From positions 620,001 through 684,000 of the forward strand of contig JAZGTH010000040.1 of NCBI GenBank assembly GCA_036877525.1: 64,000 nucleotides of DNA. The letters run 5' to 3'. This DNA comes from Chromobotia macracanthus (Eukaryota; Chordata; Actinopteri; Cypriniformes; Botiidae). Made by a program: the position numbers and the translations under genes. The notes beneath the pieces are model-generated. The model did not search any database. It had not been told where the DNA came from and saw only the letters and a list, made by a program, of their open reading frames with translations. Of this stretch, positions 1-11,748 are shown in pieces. Each line of letters opens with the position of its first letter. Position 1 is the stretch's first letter.

Positions 1-22
1 CTTATCTCTCTTTTTATCTCAG

Positions 23-493
23 GATGAGTTTGATAAGTTGCGTCATTTCTGCTACACACACACTGACGTCCTCCTGCTATGCTTCAGCGTGGTAAGTCCC
101 GCCTCCTTCCAGAACGTCAGTGAGAAATGGGTCCCGGAGATTCGACGCCGTTGTCCGTTCACGCCCATACTGCTGGTGGGCACCCAGTGCGACCTTCGGC
201 AGGACGTCAAGGTCCTCATCGAGCTGGCACGTCGGCGAGAGCACCCTGTTCCGGAAGAGGACGCCTGCATGCTCGCAGACAAAATCGGCGCGGTAGCCTA
301 TGTGGAATGCTCCTCCCTGACTCAGAAGAACCTGAAGGAGGTGTTTGACGCTGCCATCGACGCGGCGCTCCGACATTCCGACCGCAGAGCCAGACGGGAA
401 CGTAAAGTCCACAGTACTGCTGATAAAATGAAAATGCTGTCAAAGTCCTGGTGGAAAAAATACATCTGCATACAGCAGCAACAATCAAGCTGA
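23..493 (+). CDS. rhou: RhoU/Wrch-1-like atypical Rho GTPase, last coding exon (partial)
   Basis: This is the C-terminal exon of a RhoU-family GTPase; earlier exons (P-loop, switch I) lie before the window. A pyrimidine-rich acceptor ends with AG at 21-22, and the exon opens in phase 0 with DEFDKLR, the usual RHOU/RHOV exon boundary. It encodes 156 residues to TGA at 491-493. Visible features are LLCFSVVSPASFQNVSEKW, the GTQCDLRQDVKVLIEL segment (TQxD in place of NKxD), the Rho insert, ECSSLTQKNLKEVFDAA (SAK-equivalent guanine-binding loop) and the RhoU-type tail DKMKMLSKSWWKKY. RhoV normally has a different tail, so RhoU is favoured. RhoU proteins act at the plasma membrane and endosomes on PAK, adhesion turnover and filopodia, and are normally anchored by palmitoylation of a terminal Cys-Cys-Phe-Val. 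Here the protein instead ends KKYICIQQQQSS. Whether this is the a or b fish paralogue cannot be told. Confidence 0.93.
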   Translation, partial: DEFDKLRHFCYTHTDVLLLCFSVVSPASFQNVSEKWVPEIRRRCPFTPILLVGTQCDLRQDVKVLIELARRREHPVPEEDACMLADKIGAVAYVECSSLTQKNLKEVFDAAIDAALRHSDRRARRERKVHSTADKMKMLSKSWWKKYICIQQQQSS

Positions 494-1975
494 TCTTTCA
501 CAAAGGAATGAAGTATCTGAGATACCCTTGTTTGTTATACTTCATGCTACTGATGTGGATAAGACTCAGCACAGAACATTGTTGCTGCTGAAAAGACAAC
601 ACTATGGGAAGAATGATATGATATAAAGATACTACATGGCTTTGGATAATGCAATAGCCAGTATCCCAGTTTTATAGCTAGTTTGAACACTGAATCACTT
701 CCTGAAGTGCTCAACTGGAAATCAATCGCTTATTTCCAGTCCTTAACAGGCTAAAAAAACTCTACATTTTAGTATGGTTTGAAAAATCATCTACAGCTTT
801 TGTTTTTATAACCAAATGTAGTGGAACACTATATATTTTTATTTATTTAACCATGTCTTCTACCTGAAAAATCTATGTATGAATATCCAGGCAGTCGCAT
901 GTTATTAATCCAAACATGATAACATCTATGATACGCTGTGGTTATAAAACAAAACAGTTCTTCAAAATAAATTCTGTTCAGGGACTGCCTTTGCAATGTG
1001 AAACAAATGGCGTTTAATGAATTCATAAAATGGTTCACTATTGGTTTCACAAATGAAAAATGGACCTGTCACTCATAGCCCATTACTTTAATGTCATACA
1101 AATCATTGCACTTGTTAAGAGTGACCTATTTTTTTTACGTTTTTATAGTCTAGTCTTTTCACTTGACTTAATCTATTCTAACGTGCCATGGTTTAGGAAA
1201 ACTAAACTCTGTCTGGTTTAGGAGTTCTTTGGCCGTGTACTTTTGTTTGACCAGCGGCCAATGAGATTTGTTAAATTTGCTTCTCATTATTCAGAAGTCC
1301 AGTCAGAGTCATTCAGAAAATAGCCACAAATGAACAGCAGGTTTCCAGATGTAAAGATCCTACAAAAAAACAAAATACAAAAAACTCATTTTTAACATTG
1401 AAACTTAGACATAATTAGGATATGCTACAAGGTTGGCCAGAAATTGGAATTATTTCATATAATTTTTTTTACAGAAACATTTTTTTCAAACAGAAATAAT
1501 GACTGCCTCAATAAAGACAATGACATAATCAAGTCAGTCTTCCTGTAATGCTAAATAACTTATGTTTGGAATAAATATAAAGTAAACTTCAAATATAAGG
1601 CATTGAACATTGACAGTTAGCAGTTTTATATTGTTCAATGATTACTGATTCAGTTATGGTTTGGTTCATGCTTTAGAACTCATTAGTAAAGGATTTTTGC
1701 TTATGGAAAAATGAAGAGGGGAAAGTTCTTCTGGAATTCGGAGCGCTGAAACGGCAGGTGTTCACTCTTGCATTCTGAGGTGGCCTCTATTCTTTTTGTA
1801 CTATATTGTATAGCGATAACACTATCAGGGTAATCTACTGTAGATTTGTACATTTGCATTTTCATTTTCTTTTACTGTAATAACACCCCTGTTTATGGTA
1901 CAGTGTGTATGAGTGTTTTGGTTGCTGACTGCTATCCGTGATTTTCATGGAAAATAAATGTGACATTTTAACTAA
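494..1975 (+). other. rhou: Probable 3' UTR of the RhoU-like gene
   Basis: AT-rich, non-coding sequence follows the stop codon. AATAAA hexamers occur at 966-971, 1510-1515 and 1953-1958. The last is the most convincing end because a G/T-rich stretch (tgtgtttctttgg) begins about 20 bases after it. The extent is inferred from signals only. An antisense open frame at 847-1050 has no recognisable content. Confidence 0.5.
1953..1958 (+). terminator. Polyadenylation signal AATAAA, likely distal end of the RhoU-like transcript
   Basis: AATAAA sits in a low-repeat context with a downstream GU-rich element at about 1980-1992, the arrangement expected for cleavage near 1970-1978. Two earlier hexamers (966, 1510) could give shorter isoforms. 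Confidence 0.5.
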
Positions 1976-2355
1976 AACCTGTGTTTCTTTGGACATTATG
2001 TAACTGTAGCTAGTCATTAGATTTTCAGTGCTATGTGACGTGCTATACCCAGTAAGTATTACTGTTAAATAGCTAAATATAAATAAAAATATAAATAAAT
2101 CTGTAAAACAGGCAATGAAAGTTTCAAAGAGGCAGGTCTACTCATACTTTCAGATATACATTTCAACTCAATTTCTGACCTGTCATTGACTGACCTGCCC
2201 ATTTTTAACTGACCCACTCAAAATGCTTGTCTTACTTGCCAAACGCTTAGTCAGTGCTTTCACTAGTTTGTGAGTGCCATTATAGACAGCAGGTAATGTT
2301 TTGCTAAGCTTATTTGCATATTCTGACATATTTCAAAATGAAACTAGATATTTAA

Positions 2356-2399
2356 AGTTGCTTTGGATCAAAGCATCTGCTAAATGCATACATGTAAAT
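2356..2399 (+). repeat. SINE tail fragment
   Basis: The stretch reads as the common fish SINE 3' tail: a CTTTGGATCAAAGC core, then CATCTGCTAAATGCATA and a short AT tail. The same tail occurs inverted at 21904 and 54602. No tRNA-like head is visible upstream, so this is a 5'-truncated remnant. Confidence 0.6.
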
Positions 2400-4013
2400 C
2401 TTAATATTCAATTGAAGAATGTATGGTGCCCACCAGATTGTGAAAAGCTGGTATTCTGTATTTGAATAGATTAAGGGTTTAAAAATAACTGTAATGTGTT
2501 TTCTATAAATGACAAGAAAAATTCATCAAAATTAATTTCAATAAACTATTAGTATGACAATCTGAAGAGTAACATGCGCAGATCGATTGTGCACAACATG
2601 ACTATGAATATTTCTTGAAAAGTAAATAAATTAACAAGCACTACATGACAAAGGAAAAGATATTTTATTACATTTACAAAAATGCAGGTCATTGGGTCAC
2701 ATTGCCTGGTTAATCTGCATGGACAAAAGGATTTTAAATAGGGACATGAGAAGGCCAAATTTAGATTATAAGTGTCTGCAACGCGCTCACAATAACCAAA
2801 CATTAAGGAACTTTGTTTTGTCTCACAGAAAAGCCAACTGCACAGATGACAGTCTCAATGACTACAGTCTGTGTCTAGCTTAGCATATGCATCTTTTCAT
2901 TCAAGAGCACACAACAGTTACTCTCAAACCATAATATGCACTTCTGAATACAAGATAGCTGGTTTGATATGGTAGTATTCAGATGATCCTGTGGTTAAAA
3001 AATATAAAATTCATTTTAAACAAATGAATTTTGTTCATTTTTGTTCATCAAAATTAAAAAAAAAAACATGATTTTGAAGGCCTCTTAGAGATCTTGTAAA
3101 AAGTTTACATTGTGTGTGGTCAGCACATTTCGTAATCAAAATGAAATCTTCCAAACCCAAAGATTTAAATCACAAACTTTTATAAGGCACCAAAACAATA
3201 GCAGACAAAAACACTCATCATGTGACCTTGGTGTGACCAATACTTGGCCAATCCTCCTTTTCACTTCATTAGACGGGATCTGAACCCATTTTACTCTTCT
3301 TATGTAATTCTTGGGAATGTTTAGGTAACTGAATGTCTGAACCCTGACAACATGATACGCAGTTCAATAATTATGATAATATATGAGTTATGATGACTTC
3401 ACTTTGCAGTTGGATTTTGTAACGGTTTTATGGTTGCTATGAGAACAACCTGCTCTCAGAGATGCCAGGATTAGAGTTTAACTGGCAAAAGTCCCTTCTG
3501 ATGTGATTTGTGTACTGTAGAACTTTGCACAGTCTTAAGTCCTCTTGTTATGTGTGTGACGCAATGTGTCGGTGGCCCCTTTGAGTCCCGCTGATAGGGG
3601 CCTGCTGACAGGATTAAAACCAACAGCAGTGTGGTCTCATTTGGAACTCTGCTTTTAATATAATAAACAATAAAAATCTGCTTTTAATATACGTCTGGTA
3701 GCTTGAGGGAGCATTGCTTTATATAAATGAAATCTTATTACAAACAAAGTGACACTTTCTCAAAACTGCAGCCTTGGTTTTTAAAGACAAAAGTATATCC
3801 TTCCATAATTAGTAATGCTTACCATGAATTATCATTATTTTGCACATTATTTGCTGAATTATCAATTGCTCATACTTAGGTTTAGAGGTTTTTTCTAAAT
3901 CCTAACCTGATTTTATTAAATTGTTTTGTGTATTTCTTCCTATGCAAAAATGCATAAATTGTGAAAAAATCCTAATTCAACTTACTTTGATGGGACCAAA
4001 TTATCATTAAGAC

Positions 4014-4248
4014 TAAAAGGGATAGTTTACCGAAAATGAAAATTCTGGCATCATTTACTCACCAGTTGTTATCCTTGCTAAACACAAAGAAAAAGTCAAT
4101 GGTTCCCCAAAACTGTTTCGATAACAACATTCTTCAAAATATCTTCCTTTGTGTTCAGCAGAAAAAAAAAAAATGCATGTTTGAAACAACTTGAGGGTAA
4201 ATAAATTATAACAGAATTTAAATTTTTTGTCCAAATAAGTCTTTCAGG
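4014..4248. mobile_element. Palindromic MITE, cyprinid AAAGGGATAGTT-ended family
   Basis: The left end reads AAAAGGGATAGTTTACC followed by AAAATGAAAATTCTG. The right half carries the inverted counterpart (ACTTGAGGGTAAATAAATT, then ACAGAATTTAAATTTTTT), with CTTCAAAATATCTTCCTTTGTGTTCA between. I know this pattern as a very common short non-autonomous DNA element of carp-like fish. It has no coding capacity, and I cannot name the family exactly. Confidence 0.65.
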
Positions 4249-4280
4249 GTGGGCGTTTTTTTTCAGGGTGGGCATTATCA

Positions 4281-4390
4281 CTTAGCAGCACTTTAGCAAT
4301 TACCCAGCAACCACACAGCAACATTCTAAAAAGGACTCAAGGCACCATTGATAAGGCAACACCTCATCAACCACCCACAACACCCCACAG
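4281..4390. repeat. Degenerate AGCAACCAC-type minisatellite tract
   Basis: Loose tandem units of the form AGCAA(T/C)nnCCCAGCAACCACA, ending in ACCACCCACAACACCCCAC. Similar tracts recur at 14869, 51284 and 57319, so this is a dispersed repeat family. Confidence 0.55.
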
Positions 4391-6221
4391 GTGGTGTCAT
4401 TTCCACAGGGCCAGCAAATGTGAAAATAGTTATGATCTAAATCTGTCATCACTTTTGATAAACTTTGCAAACTCAAGACAGACTTGATGTTGCTTTAGTG
4501 ACTTTTAAGGATGAAGTAATCATTTGATTACCAGTTTCTCAATGGTTTTATTAAGCTTGGCAGAAACACTTGACTTCCTGCCATGCAAGAGGCTAATAAA
4601 ACCCATCAGTCCTCAGTACACATACTCACACATGCAGTCGCAATGTGTCTATGTCTGACATGTGGCTGCTGTCTGCATTTCCACTCTGTCTTTCAGTGCT
4701 GCCTGAGGGAGCTCCACGTTTAATTTGCATATTCAAATAATCAACACAGAGTTCATACCGCAAGTGACGTTTCTATGCTGTGGGAATATTTCCTAAATAC
4801 CTGCTGTATTGTTGAGACAAACTAAATTTCATGCAAAATAAGAAAATGAACAAATAGCTCTTTTTAATCAATCTATCAAAATGCCAAACTCATCAGTTTA
4901 TGTGTACTTAATGCTGAAGTGTGTACTTTTGTTGATGTTTTCTCCTATCCCTAATTATTATGCAATGACAACTAGTCAACAACCATCTGCAGTTTATTTC
5001 CCCCAAAAGTGTAAACACTGTAACTCTGTGGCGCTTTCAAAACATTGCTTTGTTTGTTTTGAGAATCACTGGCTCAGCTGATGATGTAATGGAGTTTGGG
5101 GCAGGACTGCGTGTTTGCATATGGTGCCTCAGAAATGACACACTTTTTTGTTTTTAAATTAAAGGGTCATAAGGGACCACCAAATGTAGTGTCATTTTGT
5201 TTAATATTTATATTTAGTATATGTAAATATAAAATGATTACAGCTAATTTTCGTTTGTTTATTTTGTTGTTAAGCACAATCAGAACTGGAACCTTGAATT
5301 TTCTAGTTGTTAAATTCCCTGTGATTCCCATTCCTAACTGTTTAGTTAATGATAATTTAGGTTAGTTAATTTGCTTCAAGCATTGAAGTTTTTACTTTAG
5401 TGATGAAGTTTTTATCACGTTTATGGATTTGCTCTCAATTTTGGAGTGTCTCGACCTCCTATATTCTCTCTGTCTCTATTGTTGAACAGTTGCTGGACTT
5501 TTCTTTGATCTCCTAATGATAAGTGACATCGCTTCAGCCAACATTCCTGATGCCCTCCAGACATTCTTCTGTTTGTAAACCAAATAGTCAGACAACAGCA
5601 CAGTATTCTAAACATTGACCAGCCAGTGTTGCTTATCATGGCCCTTTCACCCCAAGTGTGCTATCACATGCTGGTTCATTCACAAAATAAATGATATAAG
5701 TCAAAGAATCCTACTGATGGAGTCTTATGGCCTTATTGAATCATTAGGGATCTACCTGGTGTGAATGGATAAGTGTTGACAGCTCTCCACCTAAAGAATC
5801 TGTTGAGTGTTGACATGAAAAGATTGCCTGGCATAATCTCAAATAAAAAAGTCAATCAGTGGCCATAGAAAACAGCCATTATTTTTTCCTGCCATCTGCT
5901 AATAAAGTATGACATTTACAGAGCATCCACATGGTAAATAATTTACACTACACCCAAACACCAAAACTGTAGCTATGAACTACTTAATCACTTGGATTCA
6001 TCCTGGTTTACTGAAAAACTGTTAAAGTATACTGTTTGTATACTTTATGTAGCAGATGGATGGTCTGTTTGCTCCATTATTTTATGTTGTTTAATAAAAA
6101 CTACATTGTTGATAAAAAGACTTACTGTTTGTTGCATTTTAATGTGTAATCTGCACAGTCCAGCATGCTATGTGTGGAAAAAACGGCTTACAGCCAAAAC
6201 TCTACTTACAGACACACACTA

Positions 6222-6250
6222 TATACAGTATTCAGAGTGAATACTGTATA
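6222..6250. repeat. Perfect inverted repeat, 13-bp arms, 3-nt loop
   Basis: Arms TATACAGTATTCA (6222-6234) and TGAATACTGTATA (6238-6250) are exact reverse complements separated by GAG. An alternating CATATA tract follows at about 6260-6280. No surrounding transposon structure was recognised. Confidence 0.85.
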
Positions 6251-7094
6251 CGTCAAAATACATATACATATACATATGCCACTTGTGCTTGCACCTGTGG
6301 TGTGAAACCAGACTCACTCTGAATTTATTAATTAAAGTCCTTCTAGATACCAAAGCATATGCCATAGTCTGATCAGCTGATCTTTAAGAAACTTTGGGTA
6401 CTGTGAGATGAAACCATCATTGTAAGAGGGTCTAGAACTCTGTGTCCTTGGCACAGAATAATTTACTTAAACCCGGGATTAGCTGTTCTGGATCAGGACC
6501 CATCAGAGTGGTTTATGACAAATAAACTGGAGTTGCTCTAGAGTTGCTCCTTCGACTTTGTGTTACGTAATGGAGGACCTCTCTATGCATGGTTCTTCAT
6601 GTTGTTTTGAGTAATCAGGTTTATCTGTGACTGAGAAAACAACTGTAGACCTGCTTGGCTTGACTCTTCACATGGCAACAAGGCTGAAAACACAACGTTT
6701 TGGTACTGACAATGGCCCTTATCTAGAATCAACCCCTCTTTTAGAGGTACTAGACTCACTCTGTATACTCTGCTCCTATAAGTCAAATGGTAGATGAATT
6801 GTGGAAGTGATGGATGAGGAATTCAACCAATGGCTGTTAAGTCAAATTGTGGGTGTATTTGTAAGTCTCAGATCTTCTCATTTCCCTCCATGACAATGCT
6901 GGCCAAAATGTTATTGCTGCCACATCACACATTGCCTTCATAATTAAGCAAGTTAATTATTTCCACTTTCAGCCATTTATAACTACAGAAGCCATTAGCC
7001 CTGCTTGCTTTAGTTTAGTTGCCCTGACTGCAGTAAGTGACCCAGGTCTATAACTTGTATGCTTGTCTTTTCAGAACTTAAGAGAGAGAGGTGC

Positions 7095-7108
7095 TGACCT
7101 TTGACCCA
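7095..7108 (-). promoter_or_regulatory. DR1 nuclear-receptor motif in a GC-rich intergenic block
   Basis: TGACCTTTGACCCA is the reverse complement of TGGGTCAAAGGTCA, a textbook direct repeat with 1-bp spacing of the kind bound by HNF4, COUP-TF and RXR heterodimers. It sits at the start of a GC-richer, non-repetitive block (about 7085-7300). Regulatory function is inference. Confidence 0.4.
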
Positions 7109-9197
7109 CCTGCCTCACCTCCCATGCCCAGAGTTCCCCCCTGCTCCCGGACAGGATGTGACCTCACCGGTAGCATGGCTGAAAGCCCTTGAATAAAGAC
7201 ACTGTGCAGACTGCATGTCTGCTTTAAGTATAAAGAGCCTCGTCAGGAAAAGGGGTGGTCTGGAGATGTTTAAAAATGTCTTAAGATGTTTAGAAAGGCA
7301 GTTCATAAACCTGCTAGAATGAAGAGAAAACCATGCAAGGTAAAAGAGGTTTATATGTTTTAATGATTAGTTTTATATATACACTTCTAAAGTATGTGAA
7401 AGTGAGTTTTTAAGATCTCGCATTGCATATTTATGTTCATTACCTATTAGAGTTTTAAGGGATAGACTGTATAACTAAAATTATATACTGTAAAATAGAT
7501 TCCTGAGTTGGTTATAGAGCACATTCTAAGAGGGATGCAACAAGTATGTTTCTTTATCTTGACTGGCAGAACATGGCACTAGCAATGCCAAGTCATTGGT
7601 TTGATTTGCAGGGAACACACAGATGAGACTGGGGCTAGTTGTCAGTTCTATTACAGTGAATATTTTTCAGGGTTGTTTATTATGAATGTCAGTTTATGAA
7701 TAAACGCAATGACTTTTTTTTCTTCTGCAGAACCAAATAGTGAAAATTGACTGTGGAAATATCCTAGCCACTCTTTTCCATATATTGCAAGTGAATAAAG
7801 ACTGGGACTGTCAAGGCTTTAGAACGACTAAAAAGAACTATTTAACTATTATAAAAAATGATTATATTTAATACTTATCTCACATTACATTCCGAGTCTT
7901 CTGAAGTTGTGTGAGGAACAGATTTACTACCAATGCTCAAAGTGTGCAAAGCTATATTCCTGACAAGATGGATGTTTTAAAGGTATATTTTAACACTTAT
8001 ATATATTTATATACTTATATTATATATTTTTTTGGCAACTACATAAGTTTATTATGTAGTAAATTTTTCTAAAAGTATTATGAATGTGTAGGTGTGTCCA
8101 AACTGTACTGTACTGTGTACCCTAACCCGAGAAAGATGTTATGTCAGACTGTGTTTCTAGTCAGACTACGCAAAGCAGATGAACAATGTTTGTATTATTG
8201 CTATCTCTTGCCTTTATACGCACACACACACAATCTCTTTCTCTCTCAGTCCCCCCCTGCACTCCTCGACCCTCCCACGTTCAGTTTCGGCCTTTGAATG
8301 CTGCTAGTCATTGCCAGAACAGAACATATGAACACAATCCCTTGTTCTCCTTTGTTTGTCCATTATACAACTGGTTGATGTGAATCCATATAATTCATTG
8401 GCTTTTAACTGCCCTCTTCTCTGACTGTTGACAGAGACATTAGCACAGAGAAAAAGCTTTTCCATTCTACAAGTGGTTGTGTGTATTCACATCAAAGGCT
8501 CTAAACTGCTTTGTGCTCTGTGCTCTAAATGTCCTTGTTATTGTATGTACAATTTGTGCTGGAACACACAAAATCATTATTTAAATGGGTCATAACTTAC
8601 TGTTTTATTGTCCAATTATATAATTTACAAAATTTGTTGTAAATAAAAAAAATAGTCATAATTTTGTTTTTCTTACCATTTTCCAATCTTTCTCTGTTTT
8701 TTAAGTATTTTAAAACAGGCTATTTTTTGATTTTCTGTGCTTTTAGAACTGGACACGCCCTCTTTGCATGTGAAATGAGTAACAGCACTTACTCACAGGA
8801 TGTGGGTTTGCCGTCAGGTCTAATATGTTTTAAACTGCTCCATCCCTCAATAAAAGCATCTCTGCAAAACCTGCATTACATTAGAATTAGGTCATGAGGC
8901 AGGCACTACATGTTCAGCTTTAAACAGGACAAGTTTGTCAGACTTATAAACATCATACCTGTGTGGCTCTGTCACTGAGAAGTTTCTCTCTCATCATCAG
9001 TCAAAGTAACGGTGCTAGGCTGGTCTTTTTGTAGAGAATAACGATCTTGGGGTCACACAGGTCGTGTGGGGTCACAGGAGGATAAATACTACAGAGAAGT
9101 GGGAGGGGGCAGGGAGATGGACAGAGTTGGCAAATAAAGCAGAGATAATCCAATACAGCAGAGAGACTTCTGTTTGAAGTATCTTTCATGGACGGTT

Positions 9198-9464
9198 TAA
9201 AGCAATACTTCACCAGAAAATTATGTTATTCTAAACCCATATGACTTTTTTTTCTGCAAGCAGACTGTTTTCTACATTATGAAAATGAATGGGGACAGTG
9301 AGTGCTGACATTATAAAATAATAAAAAAAGAAGTAATCTATTTAACTGAAGCACCATATTACAGGTTTTCTGAAGCCATATGATAGGTTTGTGTGAGGAA
9401 CAGAATTTAGGTAAATTATCAAATGTTGACAGAATTTTCCTTTTTGGGTGAGCAGTCGCTTAAA
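9198..9464. mobile_element. MITE, related palindromic family
   Basis: The left end TTAAAGCAATACTTCACC is matched in inverted orientation by GGGTGAGCAGTCGCTTAAAA at the right end. The interior carries GAATGGGGACAGTGAGTGCTG and TTTGTGTGAGGAACAGAATT, shared with other short non-autonomous elements here (about 7880-7925, 23975-24235). There is no ORF. Confidence 0.65.
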
Positions 9465-10129
9465 ATGAAAGGTTTAACAGTGTTAAAGTATATGAGAGGA
9501 GAATCATTATTATTGTTCTTGAATGTTGGTATTAACATCTTTGAAATGACAAAAATACTATGTCTTCAATACTTCAAATAAATTCTTGTAGGCAGTATTA
9601 AAAATATGCTCAGGAGAAACAGAGAAAGACAAGAACAGAAGGAGCACATTTCTCCGCCCATTCAGTATGATAATTGCACTCATTAGCGAGGAAGTTCCAC
9701 GTCTGGTGACCTTGGCCTCTGAAATGTAAAACAGAACTCTGCAATGAACAACTGGGCCCTCTGTCACCAACTGCACGCTCATGTGCATCTGTACATATGT
9801 AGATGCATGCAAGCGGGTTTGCTGATACTACAAGTCAAACAAAACAACCACAAAGTGTCCATCTCATCACCCTCCTTAAAGTGCAAAAGCTCAGGTCACC
9901 ATCAGAGCCGCATGATTTGACACACAGCCTGCTGCTTTATGATCTGAACTTTCTGAAGTTCAAGTACAGTGGGCATTAAGTTGACCGAAAATGGTTTTGT
10001 TTTGACAGCAGCTGCTGTTAAAAAAGATTAAGTGTGGCTTGTTTTGTTCTTGTCCTGGTGCTGCAGAGATACCAGCTGTCTGTGGCTGTCTGTATGTTTT
10101 TCTTTAGATCACAGGCATGTAACTTTTGC

Positions 10130-10190
10130 TCTATATCTCTCTCTCTCTCTCTATTCTCCCTCTATCTCTGTCTCTATCTCACTTTCTCTT
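10130..10190. repeat. CT-rich microsatellite
   Basis: An imperfect (CT)n/(TCTA)n run that includes an uninterrupted CTCTCTCTCTCT core. Confidence 0.8.
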
Positions 10191-10447
10191 TTTAAAATTC
10201 TGTTTGCAGTGATGTATCTACAATAGAGGTCTGTAGGGCAAAATACTGCATTGGGATAAACATTAAAATATACATGTTACATATACTGTATTTTTTTTAA
10301 AGTATAAAAGCTACAAGACATACACATTAACATGAAATTAACATGAAAATAACATGAAATAGTGTAATAAAATTGCTTGATAACTGTGTCAGTGCAATGC
10401 CATATTAAATATTTAACTCCTTCCTGCTGAAAGGACTACGATCTTGG

Positions 10448-10665
10448 ACCAGCATGAAATTTCCTGTTGGTCAAGGCTGGTTTATGCCAGTTTGGTAATA
10501 GTCCGTCTAAGGAACCAGCATAAAAATGCTGTTTACTATCAAAAATTGCTGGTCAACAAACATTGTCTTTCCTTTGAAGCTGGTTAACCAAGGAAGTTTT
10601 ACACGCACACCAGCAATCAAAGCAATATATGTTGGTGACTAGCATTCCAACAGCTTCCATGACCA
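10448..10665. repeat. CCAGC / GCTGGTT degenerate repeat
   Basis: Repeated ACCAGCA and GCTGGTTA words appear in both orientations (for example GGTCAAGGCTGGTTTATGCC, AACCAGCATAAAAATGCTG). A related tract is at 19440-19535. This matches a common cyprinid dispersed repeat. Confidence 0.55.
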
Positions 10666-10749
10666 CGTAAACCCAACAAACACTAACTCTCACATAATGT
10701 GCACTGGGATACCAGAAAAGGAATAGTTTATATAAAGAAAACTCAGGAA

Positions 10750-11748
10750 TTAAGAATTACGTCTGTAATCCATAACCAAAAGTGCATTACTGTAAACATA
10801 ATTTACAGAGGAATGAGTCAAAGTTATTTTGTGTGCATTTACCTACATTCACCTACGTTTCAAACCTGAAACATAACAGTGTTCAAAACTCCTTACTCTA
10901 ATTCGCAATGGTAAGTTTATAATAATGATTTATAATTTGAGCTGATTTCTTAGGAAATGTCACTTCAACATAAGTTCATAAAAGTACAAAAAATAAGTTG
11001 CAACTTTATGTTTCAAACTGAAACGGCAAAAGAGAGGCAAACAGTATGCATTGCCGCTTTCAATCACCAAAATCTAGATCAAGATTTAGGTCACTGATGG
11101 ATTGAATCTGTCTAGCAAGTTACTTCATAACTCTTTGCATGTTGCAGCCTGAGTAGCTGTCTCATCAAATCTAACCCTGTGTCATTTCAAAATGAATGTT
11201 GCATAATGCACATCATGAACCCCTACCTGCGGATATTAAAGTTATTAAGTTATAGTTCATTCAGTACTATGTGTTTAAAACATTACGCAAGTATCTAAAC
11301 AGAACATCTCACATGCACTTTACTAACCTTACTCATTTTTACTAACTACTAGCTGAAAGACGCAATGATACAATTTTGTGTCTGAGATTTTGCCTAGTAA
11401 CTGTATATATACATAGGACAGCCTATATTTAAACCTTGTTTTTTTTTATTTGACCACTGTATCCATGTCTCTAAATAGTTTGTCTAACAATAGCAGCACT
11501 TGTAATACTCCATGGTAGATTTTACTTGTTCTTGTAGCTGCTATTCGTATCTTTTGCCTCTCTATCTCCATCTCTGCTTGAAACATAAAATTGCAGGTGA
11601 CTTTATGAAGGCTACTTTACTTGTTTAAGTCAAATCTTGCCAACTGGTTATTTCCTGGGAGATCTGACCGGACAGTTTTAAATCTGTTACGTGCTTGCTC
11701 AATAACTAATGTGTTTAACAAAAAATAAGTTACGGATTGCAGCTTTAA
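10750..11748. mobile_element. Longer relative of the TTAA-bounded MITE in rab4b intron 6
   Basis: The right end reads AAGTTACGGATTGCAGCTTTAA and the left end TTAAGAATTACGTCTGTAATCC followed by ATAAC. Both resemble the terminal repeats of the 329-bp element at 35796-36124. An internal block around 10870-10945 (GTGTTCAAAACTCCTTACTC, then AATTTGAGCTG) is the reverse complement of 35985-36075 with few differences. Total length is 999 bp with no ORF. The TTAA ends suggest piggyBac-type target choice. Confidence 0.55.

Larger units (their letters stand above)
2400..9197. other. Intergenic DNA, no gene seen
   Basis: No ORF here resembles a known protein, and the open frames are short and in AT-rich sequence. 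The stretch holds a GC-rich hairpin at 3574-3602, a MITE (4014-4248), an AGCAAC-rich tract (4281-4390), an octamer-like ATTTGCAT in a moderately complex block near 4560-4800, a 29-bp palindrome at 6222-6250, a GC-rich block with a DR1 motif at 7085-7300, and a small MITE fragment around 7880-7925. The remainder is featureless to me. Confidence 0.6.

Noticed and set aside
455..493. Frameshift or sequencing error explaining the odd RhoU tail
   Set aside because: Neither alternative frame after the AAAAAA run encodes a Cys-Phe-Val-like ending.
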